From Gilvibacter sp. (lineage in GTDB: Bacteria > Bacteroidota > Bacteroidia > Flavobacteriales > Flavobacteriaceae): a DNA stretch of 42,901 nt. Made by a program: the position numbers and the translations under genes. Of the stretch, positions 21,201-29,928 are shown piece after piece. Under the pieces are notes generated by a model that was not told the origin of the DNA, did not search any database, and worked only from the letters and a program-made list of their open reading frames with translations. The stretch spans positions 1-42,901 of the forward strand of contig NZ_JABSPU010000019.1 of assembly GCF_013214815.1 (NCBI RefSeq). The letters run 5' to 3'. How positions within the stretch are numbered: position 1 is the stretch's first letter; each line of letters starts with the position of its first letter.

Positions 21201-22361
21201 ATGCTATACGACACCATTGCAATAGATAGACTAGAAAATGTGGTTGGTTGGGCAGATTTTCACGACACTACTGAAATACCTGCACTTCCTACTAGCTTGA
21301 CCACAACAGAAAGTGGCCTTCGTGTTCAGGATGGCATGGGGCTAGTTCGCTTAGATTACATTCAGGCGCTTTTGCAAAGCGGTCGTAGTCTTCAAGATTT
21401 CCTTGCTCAGATTCGCCGCCGTGCCATCATTATGGTGCTTAATCGCGTAGCAACTTCAAGAAGCTTGACGGGCACAGGCAATGCACTGGTAAGTGGAAAA
21501 CTTATTGGACAGCAGCTTTATGCCGCAAACCCCTTAATCAATCAAAGTCGATTTGTTGGAATACGCTTTAAGTTGAAGCGCTCCACAGGGCTTAGAGTAA
21601 TTTTAAATCGTATTGGGCTTAGTTTGTCTGCACCTCAAACATTGCAACTGTACTTGTTCAACAGCTTGAACCCGACAGTCATAAACACCATCAATTTGGT
21701 GATCAACAACGCGGGGCAATTTTCGTGGACCAACGAAGATGATGCCGTCAAAATGGACGTAGACGAGGCCAATTCTAATAGTGGTGCCGTGTGGTATCTA
21801 GGGTACTATCAAGATGACCTTGTTGGTCAAGCCTACAGATACGACACATTAAATTGGTTGAGTGGATACTGTACGACTTGTGGAAATTCTGTTTATGGTA
21901 CTTATCACAAAAATTGGAAGTCCATTTCCAGTCATGTTGAGATGGTACCATTTTACGTTGCTGGCGCCTCGCTACCTGCGGACAGGAATAATTTCTTTGA
22001 CGAAAGGGATTGTGTTTTTGATCAAAGCAATAACCACGGCTTTAACTTCAATATGAGTGTTTGGTGTAACCTTACTCAATATTGGATTGACAACCGTTTG
22101 GCCTTTGCTCAGGCGATACAACTGCAAACGCAGCAAGAGGTACTAGAGATGTACAAAGCTTCTTCTCAGTCAAGCGCTGTAGAGCAAAACATTCAACCCT
22201 TGGCTTTGCGCGAGTTGGAGGCAGATAAGGATACAAAAGCTATGGCTTTGCCATACCGAGTTGACCGAGCAATAAAAGCGATACGATTGGAACAAGGAGA
22301 TGTTAATGATCACCCTTGTTTACCATGTGCAAGGTCAGGAATCAAATACCGGGCAATGTAA
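21201..22361 (+). CDS. Structural protein, cysteine-containing
   Basis: 386 residues from the ATG at 21201 (upstream in-frame codons lie in the hairpin). Helical start with LDYIQALLQSGRSLQDFLAQIRRRAIIMVLNRV, beta-rich middle (QTLQLYLFNSLNPTVINTINLVINNAGQFSW), YCTTCG near residue 218, and a helical C-terminus ending DHPCLPCARSGIKYRAM. Position between capsid and tail-completion genes suggests a head-tail connector or capsid-associated protein. The two C-x2-C pairs are odd for a virion protein. It ends TAATG with the next gene. Confidence 0.65.
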   Translation: MLYDTIAIDRLENVVGWADFHDTTEIPALPTSLTTTESGLRVQDGMGLVRLDYIQALLQSGRSLQDFLAQIRRRAIIMVLNRVATSRSLTGTGNALVSGKLIGQQLYAANPLINQSRFVGIRFKLKRSTGLRVILNRIGLSLSAPQTLQLYLFNSLNPTVINTINLVINNAGQFSWTNEDDAVKMDVDEANSNSGAVWYLGYYQDDLVGQAYRYDTLNWLSGYCTTCGNSVYGTYHKNWKSISSHVEMVPFYVAGASLPADRNNFFDERDCVFDQSNNHGFNFNMSVWCNLTQYWIDNRLAFAQAIQLQTQQEVLEMYKASSQSSAVEQNIQPLALRELEADKDTKAMALPYRVDRAIKAIRLEQGDVNDHPCLPCARSGIKYRAM

Positions 22362-22813
22362 TGCTGAATCTTGGCCCCATACGCTATTTGAAACAAAAAG
22401 TTGTTTCTCTTGAGCTTTTAGTCAATCAAGCACTAAAAGACGTGTTTAGTCAAAATGAGGATTTACTGATTGAGATACAAACTCAAATCCAATTGTTCCA
22501 AAAGGGCGAAACATCAAAGAGGATTAGCATTACTCCAAGTTACGCTCAGAGCACCATCAATAAGAAAAGGCGCAAAAATCAGCCTTTTAATAGGGTGACG
22601 CTAAAAGATACAGGAGCGCTATATGATAGCGTGAAATTTGAAGCATTGGACGATAGCTTGGTAATCACGACCAATGTGCCGTATACAAAATACCTAACTG
22701 CTAAATATGGAGCCGATATTTTTGGCATCCAAAATTTAGAGATGGAGAAGTTTTTAGAAAAGTACTATTTGCCTTTTTACGAAAGGTTCGCTAAAAATTT
22801 GCTATTCACATGA
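22361..22813 (+). CDS. Tail-completion/neck protein (HK97 gp10-like)
   Basis: 150 residues from the ATG at 22361, sharing bases with the previous stop (TAATG). The pattern NRVTLKDTGALYDSVKFEALDDSLVITTNVPYTKYLTAKYGADIFGI (about 75-122) is like that of gp10-type proteins, where a D-TG-L-DS element is followed by a tyrosine and Y-x-YL-x-x-YG segment. Such proteins join head connector and tail. Basic middle (INKKRRKNQP). It overlaps the next gene by 4 nt. Confidence 0.65.
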   Translation: MLNLGPIRYLKQKVVSLELLVNQALKDVFSQNEDLLIEIQTQIQLFQKGETSKRISITPSYAQSTINKKRRKNQPFNRVTLKDTGALYDSVKFEALDDSLVITTNVPYTKYLTAKYGADIFGIQNLEMEKFLEKYYLPFYERFAKNLLFT

Positions 22814-24258
22814 TAAGATTGCAAAGTCCCATAGTGCCAGTGCCAACAAATCCTGTTGACATAGATCGGGCAATTGTAGATTTGCAGCTTGTATTAGCAA
22901 CGAATCTACCTTGGCTCACCCATGTATATGGGAGAACCTATAAAATGGTGGACCAAACCAAAGGCCAAGCGATTTTTTTGCCAGAGGTATACCTAGGTGG
23001 ATCGGATGCTAGTAAACGATACTCATCTATAACCCCAGACAACGACAAGCAAGGGCAATGTTTTTTCATGGTGCGCCGATTATCTATTGATGCAGATGAT
23101 TGGTTTGTAAAGGGCCGTTTGAATTACGACGTTGATTTGATATTTTCTGTGAATTTATCATTGATCAACAACCCGCTGCTTGAGACGGAATTGTTTACTG
23201 CAAATCTGGAATCCCAAATAAGACTCGTTTTACGATCAAATGTGGGCAAAGCTTACCGAGTAAACGTCCAAGAAGTCTTCTATGAATCTAGGGATGTGTG
23301 GAGAGATTTAGCGGTAGAAATTGCAACCGTTGAAAAGGCGCCTTTGCAGCACTTTCGCGTAAAGTGCAACATCTCTTTAGATGAAGGATGCACGACTGTT
23401 CCATATGATAGGTGCACTGCATTGCAAAACAATCTTTCTGATAGTGATCGGAATATATGTTTGTTGCCAACTTATGACTTCTCTAGTAGCGCAGTGCAAT
23501 CCAATGTGACACCTAATCAGCAAATCCAATTGAGCGATTGGCTTTGTAGTGCTCCTGTACCTGTCAGAAAATCGACCAACATAGGTGGGACGGGTCGTAT
23601 TTTTGCTTCTGCTGATCCAATTTATGATTTTGAGTACAATACACCGTTTTCATTGAGCTGTTGGATCAAGGTGGATTCTAACGGCGTGAATAATTTATTC
23701 AACCACTACACGTCTTCATCTGGCACTGGTTATTTTTTAATCACGCTTCCCGATGGAAGCTTTAGGGTAGATTTGCAAAACACTCAAGCACTCAGGCTTT
23801 CTATTTCGACGCCTCCCAGTGCTTTTTCATTAAATACTTGGGTGCATTGCATGGTGACTTATGACGGAAGTAGCACGGTAGCTGGTTTGAATATTTATGT
23901 CGATTCCGCCTTGCAATTAAAGGCGGCTTCAACGCAAACACTTGGAACCAACAGCATAAGAAATGGATTGATGTTATTCTTTGGGCAAACGATGGATGGC
24001 ACCAATAGCCTACAGGGCAAAGTGGCCGACTTTAAGGTTTGGGATAGGGAGTTGACAGATCAAGAAGTAACCGCTGAATACAATGCCCGCGCCAGCCTAA
24101 CAGCACCCGTTACCAGTGGCCTAGTCTTATGGTGCGAATGTGGCAACAATGCCCAATTTGGTGCAACCGATTACACAATGCCCGACAAAGCCAATACGGT
24201 AGCTGGATTTCAAACATCAGGCGTACCTATTGGCAGCGTCACAACCGACGTACCGTAA
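22810..24258 (+). CDS. Tail protein with C-terminal LamG/concanavalin-like domain
   Basis: 482 residues, ATG 22810 (ATGA overlap). Residues 1-200 have a tail-terminator-like layout (DIDRAIVDLQLVLATNLPWLTHVYGRTY; DVDLIFSVNLSLINNPL). Residues about 270-430 are a laminin-G/concanavalin-like jelly roll: FSLSCWIKVDSNG, LNTWVHCMVTYDGSSTVAGLNIYVDSAL, and GKVADFKVWDRELTDQEVTAEYN. This domain binds glycans or proteins. Joined to a tail-completion domain, it could decorate the head-tail joint and adhere to carbohydrate. It ends TAATG with the next gene. Confidence 0.7.
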   Translation: MIRLQSPIVPVPTNPVDIDRAIVDLQLVLATNLPWLTHVYGRTYKMVDQTKGQAIFLPEVYLGGSDASKRYSSITPDNDKQGQCFFMVRRLSIDADDWFVKGRLNYDVDLIFSVNLSLINNPLLETELFTANLESQIRLVLRSNVGKAYRVNVQEVFYESRDVWRDLAVEIATVEKAPLQHFRVKCNISLDEGCTTVPYDRCTALQNNLSDSDRNICLLPTYDFSSSAVQSNVTPNQQIQLSDWLCSAPVPVRKSTNIGGTGRIFASADPIYDFEYNTPFSLSCWIKVDSNGVNNLFNHYTSSSGTGYFLITLPDGSFRVDLQNTQALRLSISTPPSAFSLNTWVHCMVTYDGSSTVAGLNIYVDSALQLKAASTQTLGTNSIRNGLMLFFGQTMDGTNSLQGKVADFKVWDRELTDQEVTAEYNARASLTAPVTSGLVLWCECGNNAQFGATDYTMPDKANTVAGFQTSGVPIGSVTTDVP

Positions 24259-24578
24259 TGCTAGTTTTTGAAATAGTAAGCATTGAAGAATTAATAGTAT
24301 TACTACTATTTTGCTGGTGGCTATCTACCTTTGTTCACCGTATAACGGGGCTTGACAAAATGGATGGATGGCTAATGCAAAAAGTTCATAGCCTGAAAGA
24401 TGGCCGCGTGAAGAATTTTCTGAACAGCCTATTCATGTGTACGTTTTGCATGGATTCCCACATGTGCTTTTGGGCAATTGGGGTGCCTTGCTTGATTGCC
24501 ACGGGAAACATGTACTATTTAGCTTGCAGTATTGCTGGCGCAGGATTTAACAACTTAGTCAATCGAATTATCGCATGA
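24258..24578 (+). CDS. Small membrane protein with CTFC motif
   Basis: 106 residues from the ATG at 24258 (shared with the previous stop). A membrane segment near the N-terminus (ELIVLLLFCWWLSTFVHRI, about 10-28), an amphipathic middle, then LNSLFMCTFCMDSHMCFWAIGVPCLIATGNMYYLACSIAGAGFNNLVNRII with two further hydrophobic stretches. The C-x2-C followed by a membrane helix resembles the DUF1360-type small membrane proteins. It is unusual between tail genes. It overlaps the next gene by 4 nt. Confidence 0.6.
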   Translation: MLVFEIVSIEELIVLLLFCWWLSTFVHRITGLDKMDGWLMQKVHSLKDGRVKNFLNSLFMCTFCMDSHMCFWAIGVPCLIATGNMYYLACSIAGAGFNNLVNRIIA

Positions 24579-25117
24579 GCTTGAAAATTGAAATGTACGA
24601 AGAGCTTGACGATCTGCCAATCGTTAGGAAGCAAAAGCATGATTTTTATACTATGCTAGATTTGGCCGTTGGTTCAAGTAAAGAAAGTGTAGCGCATAGG
24701 GTTTCTAGGGCTTCTCAGTACTTTCAAATGGAAGAGCAGGAGGCGGGGTTGACGGAGTTAGCAAACGTGCAACTAGGGCTTAGTATGCTAGAGCAGGGAA
24801 CACCGCCTGACGGCCTTGCTTTTGCGGTCATGGTGAAAAGCATTAACGGTACTTCATGTGATGATATAACCGAGCGTGGTTTACTGTTGACGTTGCATAA
24901 ATTAAATGAGCTAGGGTTGACTCATAAAAAGGCAACTGAAATCATAGAGGCATCAAAAAAAAAATCCAAGCGCAAATGGATGTCTTCTTTCCAGAGGAAG
25001 CAGGTACAGATTTACTGGTTTCTACTGCGCTTATCAAGCAATGCCATGCGCAGCTTGATAGGATTTTGGGTATATCTGACGAAAAGCAAGTTCAATCCAG
25101 GAAAGAAGAGGTATTAA
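24575..25117 (+). CDS. Tail assembly chaperone, unshifted product
   Basis: 180 residues, ATG 24575. A helical protein (IVRKQKHDFYTMLDLAVGSSKESVAHRVSRASQYFQMEEQEAGLTELANVQLGLSMLEQG) with a lysine-rich KKKSKRKW after the A10 run at 24955-24964. Small, directly upstream of the tape-measure gene, and overlapping a second frame in -1, it is placed like the G/gpG chaperones of long-tailed phages. These bind the tape measure and recruit tail-tube protein. The last 50 residues in this frame look less protein-like than the -1 frame over the same bases. Confidence 0.65.
   Translation: MSLKIEMYEELDDLPIVRKQKHDFYTMLDLAVGSSKESVAHRVSRASQYFQMEEQEAGLTELANVQLGLSMLEQGTPPDGLAFAVMVKSINGTSCDDITERGLLLTLHKLNELGLTHKKATEIIEASKKKSKRKWMSSFQRKQVQIYWFLLRLSSNAMRSLIGFWVYLTKSKFNPGKKRY
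24955..24964 (+). promoter_or_regulatory. Putative -1 programmed frameshift site
   Basis: Ten consecutive A. In the chaperone frame it reads TCA AAA AAA AAA TCC; slipping one base back gives the frame IQAQMDVFFPEE that stays open to 25302. An A-run fits the X-XXY-YYZ rule for -1 slippage. No clear downstream pseudoknot was identified. Confidence 0.6.
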
Positions 25118-25302
25118 GCTTGACCAAGCCTGACAATTGGCATCCTTCGGTAAGCCCCAATATGATAGCCAAGATTAACGATTCGTTTGCGCATTTATGC
25201 ATTGTACTACAGCGCTTTACGAATCAGTCCATTGAAAGCATGAGCGCCATGCAATTTTATCAATTAAAGCGATTCGCTAGCGATCCTAAAAACCATCAAT
25301 AA
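24976..25302 (+). CDS. -1 frame extension of the tail assembly chaperone (T-like part)
   Basis: Open from the slip site to the stop at 25300-25302; the ATG at 24976 would give 108 residues on its own. Read by frameshift, the fused product would be about 242 residues (130 from the first frame plus 112). The sequence (MDVFFPEEAGTDLLVSTALIKQCHAQLDRILGISDEKQVQSRKEE...MSAMQFYQLKRFASDP) is coherent and helical. Its stop overlaps the tape-measure ATG. An independent gene started at 24976 is the alternative. Confidence 0.65.
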   Translation: MDVFFPEEAGTDLLVSTALIKQCHAQLDRILGISDEKQVQSRKEEVLSLTKPDNWHPSVSPNMIAKINDSFAHLCIVLQRFTNQSIESMSAMQFYQLKRFASDPKNHQ

Positions 25303-27881
25303 TGGCAGAACAACAAGCAGTATTGAGTTATGATGACTTGCTAGCCAAGACGGATGCTTTTGACGATGCTATAAAAGGCATTGACAAGCTAGAGGGCCGT
25401 TTGAAGGATTTTGCTAAATCATTGCGCCAGCAGCAACTCAATCCCAATGATCTAAAAGGCATTGTGGAGCTGATCAACCAAACAATGGCGCTAGAAAAAG
25501 CGCAAAAATCACTGAATCAGCAGCGCACCAAGGCCGTAAACGCACGCAAACAGCTCAAGGATCTAACAGACGAGGAACTAATTCAACGAGAAAAAGAACG
25601 CGCAGCCAATCGTGAACGTATTAAGATCGCTAAACTGCAAGCCGTAATTACCAATCAGCAGGCTGGCGACATTAAAAGACTGCGCGCCGAATTGTCGCTA
25701 GTGTCTATCCAGTGGGCTAATCTAACAGATCGAGAAGGTAAAAATGCGCAGCAGGCTAAAGAATTGTCTGCTCGAAAATTACAATTGACCACTACGCTTG
25801 AAAATCTAGAGCGTGCTACGGGCGATGCTCGCAGGGGCGTGGGTAAATACGAATTGGCACTCAAAGGCTTGAAGATCGTTGCAGGCAAGTCCAGCAGCAG
25901 CCTCACAGGTCTTGGCAGGATTGCCACTAGACTTTTTATTGGCCGCGCCTTGGTTGACGGAATAAGAAGAGTTGGAGGAGCTTTGGTTGACATTGTTAAC
26001 AATGGAGCAGATGCGAGTAAGGAGTTGGCTGACATTCAAAAGTCTGGCAACAGGCTTGTTAACACTCTAACTGGAGCAGGCGCAAAGCTCTTGCAATTCT
26101 TTGCGCCTACCATCCAAAAAGTTATTAATCGCTTCAATTTTATCATTGAAAAGATCAACCAAGTCTCCCAAAGTGCTGGTTTCCTAGGTACAGTCTTTCG
26201 TGGCATCGGCAATGCCATATCAAGCGTCATTGATTTTCTTTTTGACTTGCCTGCTGTCTACTCAGGGATTATCTCGGCAGGGCGTCAGCTTGCGTTTAAC
26301 ATTAGTGCAACTTTTCAAAAGCTAAGCCTTGAACTCCAAATAGTTTTTGAACGCATTGCGCTTAGTAATCCATTTAGCGATCGCAATGCGGAAGAAATTG
26401 AACGCAATATTGCGCGCCTAAGGCGTCAAGTGCAGCAAATAAGCAATGATCAAGTTGGTGTCGTTGATGCTTACAAAGAAGGCTTTGAGGCATTTAAAAA
26501 AGAGGAAGAGGAGTTTAGTAAAAGGCAGGGTGAATTAGAAAAGCTAGGGGCGAAGATACGCTCCAACAACGAAGCCACAACAAAACAACTTGAAGAGCAA
26601 AATCGTTTAATCGAAAGACAAAACGACTTGACACGCCAACGCTTAGAGGCTATAGAATCCTTACAGCAGGAGCTTATTCAGGTCGAGGCAGCAAACATCA
26701 AGGATCGTCAAGAAAGGCTATTTAGGCTTGAGGAATTGCGATTTAAAGAGGAGCAAAAACAGCGTGAGGCTAATTTTGACAAGCTTGTTGCTCTTATTGA
26801 GCAGCAAGAGCAGGTTTTGATCAAGCGCTTTGGCGAGAATTCTAAACAAGTTGTTGAGTTTAGAAAACAAGCAGGTGAGCAAATCCTGAACGCTGAACAA
26901 ATCAACTATCAATTAGAACAAGAGCAGTTAATCGCTTCCGAGAAAAAAAAGCAAGAAATCAGAAAAGAATTTGCATTGTCAACGCAGAGCGTTGCGTCTC
27001 TTACTTTGGTTTCTGAGCAAGATGGTGATTTGTTTGAACAAGAACTTAAGCGCACACAAGACGCGGTCAATGCAGATCAAGAAAAACGCCTTGAAAATAC
27101 CGCCAAGCAGAAAGAAGCTATAAAATCATTGCTTAACGAAACAGTTGACTTTACAGAGCAGCTTAATCAACGCTTAGGCGAATTCTTTCAAAAGCAAGTA
27201 GAGTTTACTACCAGTGCTGTAGAGCGCCAATCTAGCGCCGTTGTGCGAGCAGAGGAACGCGCACGCCAAGGATTAAGCAACACATTGAAGTTTGAGCAGG
27301 AGCAATTGGCGGCAAGTCAGGCGGCTCAGGCTAGAGCAGAGCGACAAAGACAGCAACAGGAAAAGATCAGTGCTCTTTTTAGCCTTGTTGCCGCCAAAGC
27401 CAAGGAAGGCGATCCTAATGCTACATTAAAAGCCATCGCGGAAATAGCGACACTTGAGGCGCTTTCTGGGGCTATACAAGGCAGCTTTTATGAAGGAACA
27501 GAGGACACTGGAATAAGCGCGAATCCAATTGATAACCGTGGTGGCATGTTGGCTGTAATACACCCGCATGAACGAATTATGACCCGTGCGCAAAATCAGC
27601 AGCTTGCTGACATGAGCAATAGTGACGTAGTGGAATACGCCATACTTGGCAAGACCCTCGCTCACAACGCCGATGCCATTAGCACAAAGGGCGCGCACAT
27701 GCCAGATTTGTCTGGGCTAGAGAAGGGGGTTCAATTGCTGCGTAGGGACTTTAGGCAGATCGCCCAGCGCCCAACGATCATGGATCACCAAGAAGCTATC
27801 AGGAACGGTATTGAGCACCGCGTAAAGGCGACTATTACCGCTGGCATGAAAAAACGTGAAAAATACACCAAGGGATTATGA
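25302..27881 (+). CDS. Tape measure protein
   Basis: 859 residues, ATG 25302, sharing bases with the previous stop. Long coiled coils rich in Q, E, K and R (residues 1-190 and 360-720), a more hydrophobic part (about 195-340, LTGLGRIATRLFIGRALVDGIRRVGGALVDIV and INQVSQSAGFLGTVFRGIGNAISSVIDFLFDLP), and the typical C-terminal GTEDTGISANPIDNRGGMLAVIHPHERIMT. This is the usual make-up of tape measures, which set tail length and pass through the membrane at DNA entry. 859 residues implies a tail somewhat above 120 nm by the common 1.5 angstrom per residue rule. Confidence 0.88.
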   Translation: MAEQQAVLSYDDLLAKTDAFDDAIKGIDKLEGRLKDFAKSLRQQQLNPNDLKGIVELINQTMALEKAQKSLNQQRTKAVNARKQLKDLTDEELIQREKERAANRERIKIAKLQAVITNQQAGDIKRLRAELSLVSIQWANLTDREGKNAQQAKELSARKLQLTTTLENLERATGDARRGVGKYELALKGLKIVAGKSSSSLTGLGRIATRLFIGRALVDGIRRVGGALVDIVNNGADASKELADIQKSGNRLVNTLTGAGAKLLQFFAPTIQKVINRFNFIIEKINQVSQSAGFLGTVFRGIGNAISSVIDFLFDLPAVYSGIISAGRQLAFNISATFQKLSLELQIVFERIALSNPFSDRNAEEIERNIARLRRQVQQISNDQVGVVDAYKEGFEAFKKEEEEFSKRQGELEKLGAKIRSNNEATTKQLEEQNRLIERQNDLTRQRLEAIESLQQELIQVEAANIKDRQERLFRLEELRFKEEQKQREANFDKLVALIEQQEQVLIKRFGENSKQVVEFRKQAGEQILNAEQINYQLEQEQLIASEKKKQEIRKEFALSTQSVASLTLVSEQDGDLFEQELKRTQDAVNADQEKRLENTAKQKEAIKSLLNETVDFTEQLNQRLGEFFQKQVEFTTSAVERQSSAVVRAEERARQGLSNTLKFEQEQLAASQAAQARAERQRQQQEKISALFSLVAAKAKEGDPNATLKAIAEIATLEALSGAIQGSFYEGTEDTGISANPIDNRGGMLAVIHPHERIMTRAQNQQLADMSNSDVVEYAILGKTLAHNADAISTKGAHMPDLSGLEKGVQLLRRDFRQIAQRPTIMDHQEAIRNGIEHRVKATITAGMKKREKYTKGL

Positions 27882-29683
27882 TAGCAGCAAAACACTATGC
27901 AGGTGGCAGGCGCGTGTTTCCTTTGGGAGAGGAAAACGGAAAACCGTTGCCCATTCAAATAGAAATGGAATGGGTAGAGCGCAAGCGACAAGCGTACATA
28001 AACCTTCCTAAGCTTCGCTTTGAAGGCAGCGATGGGTCGCACATCAAGGACCGCGCTTTGAGTGGACTAAGTGGTGGTGTGGGCATTTTTGAAGGGATGC
28101 CCTATCAAGTAGAGATAGGGGAGGGAGCAGATGTTTCTATTTTTGACATGACCATTAATTTTACAAAGGACTGTATTTTGGTGGGGGAATGCGGAATCGA
28201 AGTTGATGCACAGGTTAGGCAGGGCGCGGATTGGCTCAACGACAGAGCTGATGGAGTAACATTTCGCTATCTTTACGACCAAGGTACGATAACAGACAAT
28301 GACTTTGTTGATGTGCCCTACGTGATTAATTACGTGCCCGATGGCATACAGCTAATGATAATAGGACTTTCCTTGTTTGCGGTAACAAAAGAACTGCTAG
28401 AGCTTACTCAGTCCATCGCTGAGCGTGTAGCGGATATAACCGATGCTGCTACGCCTGTTATTGGGGTTGGAGTGGGGGCTGGCGCCGTAGCCGTGACGGC
28501 ATGGGACATTGGTAACATCATATTGGCTGTGTTAAAATTAGCTGCTCAGATTGCTTATGCTGCTTTTATGATTATTGCCATAGTTGATTTAATGAATCAG
28601 CTTTTTGAGCAGCTTATGCCACGTCTCAGGTACCATAAAGGCATACCAATACGATTGTTTTTTGAGCGGTTTTGTGATTACTTTGGGCTAACCCTTCAAT
28701 CAACACTCCTAGACGCCCTAGACCAATCGTCCAACAAATGGTGCTACATACCACCAAAAAACAACAAAGGCGGCGACAGGCCGACAGGAGCGCCCAATAC
28801 ATGGAAGGAGACAGGCTTGCCGCTTGCTAATTCTGCATTAGATACGCCAGCAGGAGTGATACGAGTGTTCAAGGAAATGTTTAATGCAGACTTTTTGATC
28901 GACAATGGCATTTTTCGATTTGAACGCAAGGACCAATTTAAGATAGCGAGCCCTTGGGTAATACCCGATACCTTTACCGATCAAGAAGAATGGCGCGATT
29001 ACTCAGGATTCAATACGGATGAAATCCGATCCAATTACAACATTGTGTATTCTACCGATTTGCAAGATCAAAATACACTAGACAACATTGAAGGTTTTTC
29101 ATTTCAAGCTCAATTCTCTCCAATGCAAACAGGCAATCAAGACTTGGTGTCTTTGGGAGGTTTAGAGCAAGTTTTGATTCCTTTTAGCATGGGGGTTAGA
29201 AAAGATGGGTTAACAGACGTTGAAGTGGCGCTTAGGGCACTTGCTACGCTAGCGGATTCGTTAACGGGCCAATTAGGTAGCTCTTCGGGTTTGGCCGCGC
29301 AAATCAACAGCAGAATAGGAAGCTTGCTACTTTCTGATCATTTTACCTCTATTGGCAAATTGGTCGTTTTATCCGGTAGTAAACTTGCCAAGGGTCAGCG
29401 ATCTTTGCTGTCCACTAAAAAGCTTTGGGATGATTACCACTTTATCAATTCATTTGCTCCGATCAATGGTACTCATAATCAGTATTGGACTTACAAAGAT
29501 CAAGTTATACCATTTTGCTATTCCGATTTCAAAACGCTTGAACAAACCAATCAAGTCACCATTCAAAGTGGCGAATTAGCAGAAGTAGAACGCATTGTTT
29601 GGGATCAAGAAAAAGGGACCGCTACTATTGACTATAGAGTAAATCGGCTTTACACGAACAATTTAAAAGTAGAGTATTTATGA
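27878..29683 (+). CDS. Tail/baseplate protein with internal hydrophobic segments
   Basis: 601 residues, ATG 27878 (4-nt overlap with the tape measure). N-terminal 150 residues are beta-rich. Residues about 155-250 contain hydrophobic helices (GIQLMIIGLSLFAVTKELLEL; TPVIGVGVGAGAVAVTAW; NIILAVLKLAAQIAYAAFMIIAIVDLM). The C-terminal half (FFERFCDYFGLTLQSTLL, GVIRVFKEMFNADFLIDNGIFRFERKDQF) resembles tail hub/distal tail proteins. Its place directly after the tape measure supports a tail-tip role; the hydrophobic part may act in membrane insertion. Confidence 0.65.
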   Translation: MIAAKHYAGGRRVFPLGEENGKPLPIQIEMEWVERKRQAYINLPKLRFEGSDGSHIKDRALSGLSGGVGIFEGMPYQVEIGEGADVSIFDMTINFTKDCILVGECGIEVDAQVRQGADWLNDRADGVTFRYLYDQGTITDNDFVDVPYVINYVPDGIQLMIIGLSLFAVTKELLELTQSIAERVADITDAATPVIGVGVGAGAVAVTAWDIGNIILAVLKLAAQIAYAAFMIIAIVDLMNQLFEQLMPRLRYHKGIPIRLFFERFCDYFGLTLQSTLLDALDQSSNKWCYIPPKNNKGGDRPTGAPNTWKETGLPLANSALDTPAGVIRVFKEMFNADFLIDNGIFRFERKDQFKIASPWVIPDTFTDQEEWRDYSGFNTDEIRSNYNIVYSTDLQDQNTLDNIEGFSFQAQFSPMQTGNQDLVSLGGLEQVLIPFSMGVRKDGLTDVEVALRALATLADSLTGQLGSSSGLAAQINSRIGSLLLSDHFTSIGKLVVLSGSKLAKGQRSLLSTKKLWDDYHFINSFAPINGTHNQYWTYKDQVIPFCYSDFKTLEQTNQVTIQSGELAEVERIVWDQEKGTATIDYRVNRLYTNNLKVEYL

Positions 29684-29928
29684 GAAAAATAAACGAGCAG
29701 TTGCAAAAATTGCAACAACTGGCAGATCAATACAAGGGATTGCAAGATGCCAGCATGGAAGCGGCCCAAGAAGCCATATCCGTTGCCTCTAAAAATGCAA
29801 CTTCAAAAGACATTCCGCATATTCAGTCAGTACAATTGCTACTTTCAAAAATTGGCAAGATGCCGCCGAAGAAATCCTTGAAGGAAATTGGAAAACTGAC
29901 TCAGCGGATCACCAAAGCTTATAAATAA
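29680..29928 (+). CDS. Small helical tail-block protein
   Basis: 82 residues, ATG 29680, overlapping both neighbours (4 nt with the previous stop, one base with the next start). A long amphipathic helix (INEQLQKLQQLADQYKGLQDASMEAAQEAIS) and a basic C-terminus (KKSLKEIGKLTQRITKAYK). No domain recognised. Full coupling to its neighbours argues for a minor structural or assembly role. Confidence 0.65.
   Translation: MRKINEQLQKLQQLADQYKGLQDASMEAAQEAISVASKNATSKDIPHIQSVQLLLSKIGKMPPKKSLKEIGKLTQRITKAYK

Noticed and set aside
25655-26230. Minus-strand open frames within the tape measure gene
   Set aside because: Antisense to a long coherent coiled-coil protein; the stop-poor antisense frame follows from its Q/E/K/R-rich codons.
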